Assembly: GCF_938017615.1 (NCBI RefSeq)
Contig: NZ_CALIJA010000167.1
Span: 1 to 26,858, forward strand
Direction of reading: 5' to 3'
Source: an uncultured Campylobacter sp.
Lineage (GTDB): Bacteria > Campylobacterota > Campylobacteria > Campylobacterales > Campylobacteraceae
DNA length: 26,858 bases
Shown: in pieces, positions 16,763 to 23,708 of the stretch
How the letters are laid out: each line of letters starts with the position of its first letter
How positions within the stretch are numbered: the first letter of the stretch is position 1
Translations under genes and position numbers: made by a program
Notes under the pieces: generated by a model
Seen by the model: only the letters and a program-made list of their open reading frames with translations
What the model was told of the DNA's origin: nothing
The model's database searches: none

Positions 16763-16808
16763 TCTTTAAAATTTAGCTTTTAAATTTTAACCGCGCGCCT
16801 TGGAATTC

Positions 16809-17552
16809 TTATTTTAAGAAAAACACGCTGCTGCCGCTACCGCTTAAAAACATATCGCGATACTTGCTCATCTGCGGATATAGCTTTATGCACGGCGCGA
16901 AAAGATCGTTTAGCTGAAAGCCGCCATATTGCGCCAGCAGCTGCTCGCTGCTTAAACGCAACATCTCTTGCGCCTGCGCGGCGTTTATATTTTGCATAAA
17001 GCTTGCGCGAAACTCATTATAAACCGCGCCGGTGGAGCAAAAGATCGCGGGCGTTAAAATTTCGATCGCGGGCAAGAGGTCCTCGAAAGGCTCGATGATC
17101 TCGCCGATGCCGCGCACGTTTGCGGCCTCAAACCCGCTAACAAAAAACGCGACGTCTGCGCCGATATTTTGCGCGATCGCTATAAGCCGCTCGCGCGAAA
17201 TTTTTAAGCTTAATTCCTCGTTCGCAAGCCGCAAAAACGCCGCCGCGTCGCTACTGCCGCCACCAAGACCCGCGCCGATCGGAATACGTTTTTTAAGCAC
17301 GATCTTGTGCGAGCTGAAAAACTCCGCAAGCTCGCGCGCAAAGCCCGCCTGCTCGAGCGCCGCCTTGGCTTTTAAAATTATATTGTCCTCAATCTGCGCG
17401 GCGCCACATTCAAGCGCAAAGCCGCTCGCGCGCTCAAAGCTTATCTCATCAAAAAGCTCCCTGCGCAGCACGAAGCGCGAGGCGATCTCGTGGTAGCCGC
17501 CGCGCGTGCCGACGACTTTTAAAAAAACATTGATCTTTGCATAAGCCTTCAA
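16809..17552 (-). CDS. ispE: 4-diphosphocytidyl-2-C-methyl-D-erythritol kinase
   Basis: GHMP-family kinase that phosphorylates CDP-methylerythritol, the fourth enzyme of the MEP isoprenoid pathway. 247 aa, within the short epsilonproteobacterial range. AKINVFLKV near the N-terminus supplies the catalytic Lys (K6). The ATP-binding GHMP motif is PIGAGLGGGSSDAA (91-104), the catalytic Asp is in GADVAFF (D133), and motif 3 SGSGSS lies near the C-terminus. The upstream side is a long gene-free gap, so it must have its own promoter, which I cannot place. In C. jejuni it follows csrA as I recall; here csrA is missing. Confidence 0.95.
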   Translation of the reverse strand: MKAYAKINVFLKVVGTRGGYHEIASRFVLRRELFDEISFERASGFALECGAAQIEDNIILKAKAALEQAGFARELAEFFSSHKIVLKKRIPIGAGLGGGSSDAAAFLRLANEELSLKISRERLIAIAQNIGADVAFFVSGFEAANVRGIGEIIEPFEDLLPAIEILTPAIFCSTGAVYNEFRASFMQNINAAQAQEMLRLSSEQLLAQYGGFQLNDLFAPCIKLYPQMSKYRDMFLSGSGSSVFFLK

Positions 17553-17583
17553 ATTTTACTCCTTCCACGCTTTGGCGCGTTTG

Positions 17584-17707
17584 CGTTAAATTTAGCCCTC
17601 GGCAAGCCCACCTAGCGCGATTAAAATTCCGATCCGCGCGCGAGTTAAATTTCAGCATACAGCGAAACCCTATCTAGCACGATTACAATTCCGAGCTAGC
17701 AAAATTC
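17584..17707. repeat. degenerate ~62-bp tandem repeat (two units), third copy at 17806-17861
   Basis: TAGCGCGATTAAAATTCCGA (17613-17632) and TAGCACGATTACAATTCCGA (17675-17694) differ at two positions and lie 62 bp apart. Both are preceded by GTTAAATTT and an AAnCCC word at similar spacing. A further copy starts with GGCTAAATTTCAGC at 17806 and keeps CTATC and AATTAAAATTC downstream. Confidence 0.55.
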
Positions 17708-17711
17708 TAAC

Positions 17712-17730
17712 CGCACCGCCGCACGGTGCG
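17712..17730. repeat. perfect 7-bp hairpin
   Basis: CGCACCG (17712-17718), loop CCGCA, CGGTGCG (17724-17730). No T-tract on either side. It lies directly after the 62-bp repeats. Confidence 0.45.
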
Positions 17731-18079
17731 AAACTTGATCCGCAATCGCAGCGCCCGATACGTAAATTTTATAAAGCGCGGAAATTCAGATCCACAATAC
17801 ACGCGGCTAAATTTCAGCTTGCAACGCAAATCTATCCGCGTAATTAAAATTCTAAACCGAGCCGCCAACCGAAGTCGCACAGCCGTATGCCGCGCCAGAT
17901 CGCAAATCTAGCTTAGCGGTGCGCCGCAAAATCAAACCCATCGGCGCAGACTACGCATTACCGCGAGTGGGAATTTTATTCGACAAGGACCGCTTGCCGC
18001 GACACTAAGCTCCGATCTGCGCGCTTTTTAAATCATTAAATTTTAATCTCGCGGCGCATCGCCATCGCGCGGCACAAGC

Positions 18080-18119
18080 AAATTTAAACGCCGCCAGCCG
18101 CTCCGCCGCGTTTAAATTT
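18080..18119. repeat. 12-bp inverted repeat
   Basis: AAATTTAAACGC (18080-18091) and its exact complement GCGTTTAAATTT (18108-18119), separated by 16 GC-rich bases. A further GTTTAAATTTA follows about 60 bp to the right. Confidence 0.5.
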
Positions 18120-18267
18120 AGCCCCGCAGATTTATTCCTTTTCAAAAGCGAGCGTCGCCCGCCTAGCCGCACGTTTAAATTTACGCCGCCTGAGACCGAT
18201 TTGCGATCTGTGCGCAACAAAAAAGCGTGATCTCTCGCTCGTTGCTCCACACGATAAAATTTAACCG

Positions 18268-18288
18268 CGCATAGCGGCGCGCTATGCG
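18268..18288. terminator. perfect 9-bp hairpin downstream of truB
   Basis: CGCATAGCG, a three-base loop, CGCTATGCG, about 90 bases beyond the truB stop. On the minus strand it is followed by GGTTAAATTTTATC, so the T-tract is poor. It could be an end-of-operon terminator or a protein-binding palindrome. Confidence 0.4.
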
Positions 18289-18378
18289 AGCAAATTTAAA
18301 ACACGCCGTATTTATAACCGCTCAAATTTCAAGCCAGGGCCGCCCGATTAAAATTCCGTCTCAGGCTGGAGGTGCCGA

Positions 18379-19227
18379 TTAAAACACGCCACCCGCGATC
18401 GGAACGTCATTCCAAAGATACCTCACCTCACCCGCGCCAATCTCGATGATCGAGTAAAAATCGCCGCAAATAAGTAGATAGCGCCCGTCCGAGCGGCTCG
18501 CCAGATCCTTTGCGGCAAGCTTTTTACCCAAGATCACGTCGCGCGCGTCGCCGTCGTAAAAGTTTGGCGCGAGGTCCAAAAACTCGAGCGGATTTAGCGC
18601 CGCCTCATCCGCAAAGCGCGGATCTTGCAGGTCAAAAACTCCCTCACTCTCCCGCCTAAGCGCACTTAGCGTGCCCGTGGCGCCTAGCTTTTCTGCAAAA
18701 ATTTGCGCGAAAGAGCGCACGTAGCCGCCTTCGCTGAGTGCGACGCGAAAGCTCACGAAGGGATGAGCGTAGCTTAAAATTTCGACATCAAAAACCCGCA
18801 TCGAGGCCTCTTTCAAGCTCACCTCTTCGCCCGCGCGAGCGAGCTTGTATGCGCGCACGCCGTCAATTTTCTTAGCGCTGAAAGCGGGCGGGATAAATTT
18901 TATCTCGCCGCGCATTTGCGCCATCGCGGCATCTAAAACCTCGCGCGAAAGCGGCGGAATTTGCTCCACGCGCCCTATGTTTTCATTATCGCCGCTTGGG
19001 CTTTGCGCGCCCAGCCACAGCGTCGCAGCGTAAACTTTTGGCTCCTTTTTTAAAAACCTAAAAAAGCGCGCGTATTGCCCGAATGCCACGATCAGCGCGC
19101 CGCTCGCAAAGGGATCAAGCGTGCCGCTAAAGCCCGCCTTTTTCACGCCGTATTTGCGCTTAAGAGTACTTAAAAATTTATTGCTGCCGATGCCCGCGGG
19201 CTTGTCCGCCAAAAACAATCTATTCAT
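18379..19227 (-). CDS. truB: tRNA pseudouridine(55) synthase
   Basis: Makes the universal pseudouridine 55 in the T-loop of tRNAs. 282 aa. The N-terminal LADKPAGIGSNKF and the catalytic GTLDPFASGAL (Asp38) are canonical. Later blocks include GENENIGRVEQ-like substrate-loop sequence (here SGDNENIGR), YKLARAGEE and GGYVRSFAQ. It overlaps the helicase stop by 8 nt and is the last gene of pepF-135-aa protein-helicase-truB. Downstream is the long gap. Confidence 0.96.
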   Translation of the reverse strand: MNRLFLADKPAGIGSNKFLSTLKRKYGVKKAGFSGTLDPFASGALIVAFGQYARFFRFLKKEPKVYAATLWLGAQSPSGDNENIGRVEQIPPLSREVLDAAMAQMRGEIKFIPPAFSAKKIDGVRAYKLARAGEEVSLKEASMRVFDVEILSYAHPFVSFRVALSEGGYVRSFAQIFAEKLGATGTLSALRRESEGVFDLQDPRFADEAALNPLEFLDLAPNFYDGDARDVILGKKLAAKDLASRSDGRYLLICGDFYSIIEIGAGEVRYLWNDVPIAGGVF

Positions 19228-21280
19228 AAGAGCCGATCTTTTCTACGAAATTTGACATTATCACGCGCGAAATTCCGCCGAAATTTATAGTGAGCCGATC
19301 GCCGTTTACCGCCGTGATCTGTCCGATACCAAATAGCTTGTGTTTGATCAGCTCGCCCTTACTAAAGCCGCTGCTTTGCTCGCGCGGCGGCTCTTTAGCT
19401 ACCAAACCCGCCTCGGATATAAACCTGCTAGCATCGAGCCTCTCGCGCTTGCCGCGATAAAAGCGGCTAGCGGCAAAGCTAAGCGTAAGCGTGCGCTTGG
19501 CGCGCGTAATCGCTACGTATGCGAGTCTGCGCTCCTCCTCAATGTCGCTACTATCGCCCAAAAGCGGGAAAAACCCCTCCTCCAGCCCGATTACGAAAAG
19601 ATGCTCGAACTCAAGCCCCTTGCTTGCGTGCACGCTCATTATGTTTATCGCATCTCCCATGATGGCGTCCTGATCGCTAAGAAGGCTCAGCTCGTTTAAA
19701 AATTCCGCCAGATCAAAATCGGGCTTATTGCTCGCTTCGTCCTTTAGCATAGCCAAAAACTCGTCGATGTTCGCTACCCGGTCGGCGCCGTCCGGAAGCG
19801 AGGCGTAGTAAGCCTTTAGCCCGAAAACGGGCTCCAGCGCCTCTATTTTTTTGATAGTATCGGCTAGCGCGGAGATAGAAGCGATGCCACTTTTAAGCTC
19901 GGATAGGGCCTGCGCCGCCTTGGCGCTAAGCCCCGCGTCAGGCTCGCTAAAAGCGTCGAATAAACTGATGAGCCGCAAGCGCGAAAGCTCCTCGAGCCTC
20001 GCCAGCGAGACCTTGCCGATGCCGCGCTTGGGCACGTTTATGATCCGCCTCATCGAAAAGTCGTCGTGCTCGTCGTTTACTAAGCGCAGATAGGCGATCG
20101 TATCCTTGATCTCGGCTCGCTCGTAAAATTTCACGCCGCCTACCATTTTATACGGGATTTTGGCGCGATTCAGCCCCTCTTCCAGCGCGCGCGAAAGAGC
20201 GTTTACGCGGTAAAGTACGGCGATTTGAGAGGGCGTTACGCCGCTTGAAAGCAGCTTTTTGATAGCTTCTGCGATCTTTGCCGCCTCGATACTCTCCTCG
20301 TCTGAACGCAAAATTTCGATCTTTTCGCCCCCGCCGTTCATGCTAGTAAGGCTCTTGCCGAGGCGGTTTTTGTTATGCGAGATGAGCTCGTTGGCGGCAT
20401 TTAAAATTTCATCCGTGGAGCGGTAGTTCTGCTCGAGTTTAATAAATTTTACGTTTGAGAACTGATCTTTAAAATTTAGAATATTTTCTATCCGTGCGCC
20501 GCGCCAGCCGTAGATACTCTGATCGTCATCGCCCACCACCACGAGGTTTTCGTGCACGGTACAAAGCTTTTGCAGCAGCTTGAATTGAATGTCGTTGGTG
20601 TCCTGATACTCATCGACCGTGATATAGGCGTAACGGCGCGAAATTTCATCGCATAGCCGCTCATTCGCGCTTAAAATTTTATACGGCAAGATCAGCAGAT
20701 CATCGAAATCCACAAGATTATTCGCCGCCAAATACGCCTCGTAGCGCTTATACGCTCTAGCGCAATGCGCGTAAAATCCGCTATACATCCTGCTTAGCTC
20801 ATCGTCCTCGCCCTTTAGAAGCTCGTCGATATCTTTGGGATCAATCAAGGAATTTTTATAGGTTGAAATTTTAGCCGCCAATAGCGACGTGGGCAAATTT
20901 ATCTCAAAGCCCTTGATGATCTTTTTCTTATCGTCGGTATCGATTACTTGGAAGTTTGCGCTACGCCCAAGCTCGCTAATATGAAATTTCAAAAACAAAA
21001 GCCCGAATTTATGAAAGGTGCACAAAAGCGGCACGCTGCTTAAATTTAGCCCGCTTATCAGATTAAGCGCTCGCGAGCGCATCTCGGCGGCGGCTTTGTT
21101 CGTAAACGTAAGCGTGAGAGTATTTTCCGCAGGCACGCCGTTTGAGAGCAAGTAAGCAAGGCGCGCGGTGATCGTTTTGGTTTTGCCGCTGCCCGCACCC
21201 GCTAAGATTAACATCGCTCCGTCCACGTGGCTCGTAGCCTCGCGCTGAGCGGGATTAAGACCTTCTAAAATATCGCTCAT
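19220..21280 (-). CDS. UvrD/Rep/PcrA-family superfamily 1A DNA helicase
   Basis: 686 aa 3'-5' helicase. Motif I AGAGSGKTKT near residue 28, Ia TFTNKAAAEM, motif II VDEYQDTN, motif III VGDDDQSIYGWRGA, motif IV LEQNYRS, motif V INIMSVHASKGLEFE, motif VI EERRLAYVAITRAK. All are intact, so ATPase and translocase activity are expected in repair or replication restart. Whether it is UvrD, PcrA or Rep in role cannot be decided by reading. It may be the Cj1101 counterpart (from memory). The ATG at 21280 overlaps the stop of the upstream 135-aa gene by ATGA, and its 3' end overlaps truB. Confidence 0.95.
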   Translation of the reverse strand: MSDILEGLNPAQREATSHVDGAMLILAGAGSGKTKTITARLAYLLSNGVPAENTLTLTFTNKAAAEMRSRALNLISGLNLSSVPLLCTFHKFGLLFLKFHISELGRSANFQVIDTDDKKKIIKGFEINLPTSLLAAKISTYKNSLIDPKDIDELLKGEDDELSRMYSGFYAHCARAYKRYEAYLAANNLVDFDDLLILPYKILSANERLCDEISRRYAYITVDEYQDTNDIQFKLLQKLCTVHENLVVVGDDDQSIYGWRGARIENILNFKDQFSNVKFIKLEQNYRSTDEILNAANELISHNKNRLGKSLTSMNGGGEKIEILRSDEESIEAAKIAEAIKKLLSSGVTPSQIAVLYRVNALSRALEEGLNRAKIPYKMVGGVKFYERAEIKDTIAYLRLVNDEHDDFSMRRIINVPKRGIGKVSLARLEELSRLRLISLFDAFSEPDAGLSAKAAQALSELKSGIASISALADTIKKIEALEPVFGLKAYYASLPDGADRVANIDEFLAMLKDEASNKPDFDLAEFLNELSLLSDQDAIMGDAINIMSVHASKGLEFEHLFVIGLEEGFFPLLGDSSDIEEERRLAYVAITRAKRTLTLSFAASRFYRGKRERLDASRFISEAGLVAKEPPREQSSGFSKGELIKHKLFGIGQITAVNGDRLTINFGGISRVIMSNFVEKIGSYE

Positions 21281-21684
21281 TTTGAGAAAATTTTACGCGA
21301 TTTTTCGCGCTTAAGCCACTCGGATTCGGGACTAGAAAAATTTACCGCGATGGGCTTGCCGTCCACGACGATCTGCAAGACCGCGTAAAACGGCACGCTA
21401 AGCGTGCTTGCAAAATCCTGCGGTCCAAATCCCGCCTCGAAAACCAGCTCATCCTTGCTAAGATGCGCGCTAGAAAGCGTGTATTCCTCCAGCTGCAAAA
21501 AGATCGCGGGTATTTTGAAGCTTTTTAAAATTTCCTCCGGCAGCGGCGGGTCAAATTTTATCTGATCCGTCCTCGCAACGATGCCAAATCCGCATCCAAG
21601 AGCCAAAACGTAGTCCAAAACCGCGCCTATATTCGCACTGCTCGCAGCGATAAATTTATCGTCTTTTAAAATTTTATCTATCAT
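21277..21684 (-). CDS. SspB-like protein, candidate ClpXP adaptor
   Basis: 135 aa, with no named family in Campylobacter that I know (Cj1100 position, from memory). Read against SspB proteins, residues about 40-118 follow the same plan. FDPPLPEEILKSFKIPAIF corresponds to the FDxxxxxxxLPxxL segment of alphaproteobacterial SspB. LSKDELVFEAGFG then LSVPFYAVLQIVV corresponds to the DEVRFNARFGG...VSVPLAAVLAIYA core of gammaproteobacterial SspB. A charged, probably flexible tail ends REKSRKIFSK, where SspB carries its ClpX-binding peptide. This is a by-eye fold hypothesis, not a search result. The ATG at 21684 lies one base after the pepF stop, and the 3' end is ATGA-coupled to the helicase. ClpS, ClpA, Aat and SmpB lie in the same conserved block. 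Confidence 0.5.
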   Translation of the reverse strand: MIDKILKDDKFIAASSANIGAVLDYVLALGCGFGIVARTDQIKFDPPLPEEILKSFKIPAIFLQLEEYTLSSAHLSKDELVFEAGFGPQDFASTLSVPFYAVLQIVVDGKPIAVNFSSPESEWLKREKSRKIFSK

Positions 21685-21685
21685 C

Positions 21686-23599
21686 CTAATCCCTCACAAA
21701 CTCATCTACAAGCGCCGCGACCTGCTCTATACCGATGCGCCAAAACTCGCTTTTATTGATGTCAAACCCGAATTTCGCCACTAGCTTTTGCGGCGCGTCG
21801 CTGCCGCCCGAGCTTAAAAACTCAGTGTAAATTTGAACGAAATTTTCGAGCCTATTGCTCTTATACAGCCCGTAAAGCGCAAGCACAAAAAGCTGCGCGT
21901 AGGCATAGGAGTAGCAGTAAAACGGCGTGTGAACGAAGTGCGGGATGTAGCTCCACCAGCTTTTGTAATGATCCTGCAAGATTAGCTCGCCCGCAAACAT
22001 CTTGCGCGACTCCTCCATCCAAAGCTCACCCACCTGCTCAACGCTTAGCTCATCCGCGCTCGCATGCACGCGCCGCTCAAAGGTCGTAAATCCGATCTGG
22101 CGGTAAAGCGTAGCGAAGATATCCTCGATCTTTGCCGCAAGCATCGCTCTTAGCGCGGCCTTGTCGCTTGCGGTCTGCGAGGGCGTATCCGTATCGCGCG
22201 CTGCGTATTCGCACGAACCCGCAGAGCTTTGCGAAGCGGCGTGTTTTACGGCGTGCTCGCTTGGAATTTCACCACCCTGAGCCTCTTGCGAAGCATCGCG
22301 CTTTAAATTTTGCGAACTGTCCGAGGCGGCGGCGCTTTTTAAATTTTGCGAGCCGTTTAAATTTGAAAAATTTTCGCGCATATAATCAAACACCAGCATC
22401 TCACAGAAAACCGACGCAGTCTCAGCCGTCGTTAGCGGCGTAAAGGAGTTAAAATAGCCCACGCAGTAGCTTAGATACTGATGTATCGCGTGCCCCAGCT
22501 CGTGCGCGAGGGTAAATATGTCGCGGCGCTTGCGCGTGAAATTTAAAAGCACGAAGGGATGCGTATCGCGCGAGCCGGAATGCGAAAATGCGCCGCTTTG
22601 CTTATTTTGCGCGGGCATTGCGTCGATCCAGTTTCGCTCAAATGCCACCTGCGCGATCTGCTTAAATTTCGGGCTAAATTTTTCAAACGCCGCAAGCACG
22701 ATCTGCTTAGCCTGCTCGAAGCTAAACTCGCTCTCGTCGCCCCCAAGAGGCGCGTATCTGTCGTAATCATACAGCGCGTCGTAGCCTAAAATTTCGCGCT
22801 TTTTGGCGTAAAATTTGCCGACTAGACCGAAGCTTCGCTCCGTCTCTGCGATCAGCGCATCGACGCTTGCGATGTTTATCTGATTTTCCTCGTGCATCAC
22901 CGCCTCAGCTTTATCGTAGCCGCGCAGCTCGCAGCGAATTTTAAGATCGGTTTTGATCATATTGTAGATGTAGCCAAGCAGGTGAGAGTTTTGCTCTAGC
23001 ACCGCACTTAGCGAGGCTGCGGCGTCCTTTCGCACCTCGCGATCGGAGCTATGAAGCAGACTTAAAATTTCCTCCTCGCCAAGCTTGCGCCCGCGAAAAT
23101 CAAAGCTCATCCGCGCCATACTTTCGTCAAAAAGCCGCGAAAACGCCTCGCCGCTTACGGGCGAAGTTTTTAAAAGCACGCTTTCTTGCGGCAAGCTTAG
23201 CTGGTGGGCCTTGCGCTGCTTAAGCAGGCTCAAATAATATCTGAATCTCCCGCTCCCTGCGATAAATTCGTCCTGTTTTGCGGCGTCAAGCTCGTTAAAC
23301 TCGAGCTCGAAAAAAAGCAGGCTCTGCGAAATATCGTTGCAAGCCTGCTCCGTCTTGGCCTGCTGCGCTCCAAGGCTCGTATCTCGCGCAAAGCTAAGAT
23401 GTGCAAAGCTCATTATCTTGCCGATCTGCTCGCTGATGCTCTCATAAAGTTCAAGCGCGCCTAAAAATTCCTCCGCGCTAAGGGCGTGCAGCTTATCTTT
23501 AAATTTAAGCTCAAAATCCCTAGCCTGCGCGGCCGCGCTATCTATCGCAGCGCTAAATTCCGCTTCGTTTGCAAACAGCTCGCCTAAATTCCAATTCAT
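21686..23599 (-). CDS. pepF: Oligoendopeptidase F-type M3 metallopeptidase with internal insertion
   Basis: Cytoplasmic zinc oligopeptidase of about 637 aa. The zinc motif LAHELGHAIHQ gives HELGH at about residues 366-370, and the third ligand Glu is in TTAETASVF (about 393). An upstream in-frame TTG at 23635 is possible, but ATG 23599 has AAGGA at good spacing and yields MNWNLGELF, the usual family start. Residues about 412-478 form a Ser/Ala/Gln/Asp-rich insertion between the zinc-site helix (MLVFDYMRENF) and the conserved LAAKIEDIFATLYRQ block. Most relatives have only a short connector there. The catalytic centre is intact, so the insert is probably a surface loop. It heads pepF-135-aa protein-helicase-truB. 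Confidence 0.93.
   Translation of the reverse strand: MNWNLGELFANEAEFSAAIDSAAAQARDFELKFKDKLHALSAEEFLGALELYESISEQIGKIMSFAHLSFARDTSLGAQQAKTEQACNDISQSLLFFELEFNELDAAKQDEFIAGSGRFRYYLSLLKQRKAHQLSLPQESVLLKTSPVSGEAFSRLFDESMARMSFDFRGRKLGEEEILSLLHSSDREVRKDAAASLSAVLEQNSHLLGYIYNMIKTDLKIRCELRGYDKAEAVMHEENQINIASVDALIAETERSFGLVGKFYAKKREILGYDALYDYDRYAPLGGDESEFSFEQAKQIVLAAFEKFSPKFKQIAQVAFERNWIDAMPAQNKQSGAFSHSGSRDTHPFVLLNFTRKRRDIFTLAHELGHAIHQYLSYCVGYFNSFTPLTTAETASVFCEMLVFDYMRENFSNLNGSQNLKSAAASDSSQNLKRDASQEAQGGEIPSEHAVKHAASQSSAGSCEYAARDTDTPSQTASDKAALRAMLAAKIEDIFATLYRQIGFTTFERRVHASADELSVEQVGELWMEESRKMFAGELILQDHYKSWWSYIPHFVHTPFYCYSYAYAQLFVLALYGLYKSNRLENFVQIYTEFLSSGGSDAPQKLVAKFGFDINKSEFWRIGIEQVAALVDEFVRD
22166..22366 (-). 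repeat. low-complexity insertion in pepF
   Basis: About 67 codons dominated by S, A, Q, E, D and T. A small duplication is visible: SQNLK occurs twice, encoded by two near-identical TTTAAATTTTGCGA words (plus-strand view) near 22302 and 22340. It is in frame and flanked by conserved catalytic sequence. Confidence 0.65.
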
Positions 23600-23625
23600 C
23601 GATTTCCTTTTAAAATTTTTGGATA

Positions 23626-23631
23626 ATTTTA
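23626..23631 (-). promoter_or_regulatory. probable -10 box for pepF operon
   Basis: TTTGATAAAATTATCC on the minus strand, about 30 bases upstream of the ATG at 23599 and just beyond the sstT terminator. It fits the usual Campylobacter -10. Confidence 0.5.
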
Positions 23632-23654
23632 TCAAAAAAGAATAAGTAAAATTT

Positions 23655-23693
23655 TAAAAACCGCAAATCCGCCGTCTAAGCGGAATTTGCGGT
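23655..23693 (-). terminator. rho-independent terminator of sstT
   Basis: On the minus strand, ACCGCAAATTCCGC pairs with GCGGATTTGCGGT through a seven-base loop, a 13-bp stem with one bulge, followed directly by TTTTT (23656-23660). It starts about 16 bases after the sstT stop. Confidence 0.8.
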
Positions 23694-23708
23694 AAATTTT
23701 AAGGTGAG

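Larger units (their letters stand above)
17553..18378. other. 826-bp gene-free gap between truB and ispE
   Basis: Frames open here for up to about 80 codons translate to basic, low-complexity peptides dominated by KF/NL pairs from AAATTT words. They lack ribosome sites and I reject them. No CsrA-like MLILSRK start or other recognisable protein is present in either direction. The region contains a degenerate repeat of about 62 bp and three good hairpins, listed separately. It is the site where csrA is expected by comparison with C. jejuni. Confidence 0.6.

Noticed and set aside
17032..17496. 154-codon plus-strand frame antisense to ispE
   Set aside because: Mirror of a well-supported kinase gene; Ser/Ala-rich translation, no ribosome site and no family resemblance.
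18005..18250. 81-codon minus-strand frame in the truB-ispE gap as a csrA replacement
   Set aside because: Basic low-complexity product with repeated NLN/KF words, no ribosome site and no CsrA-like sequence.
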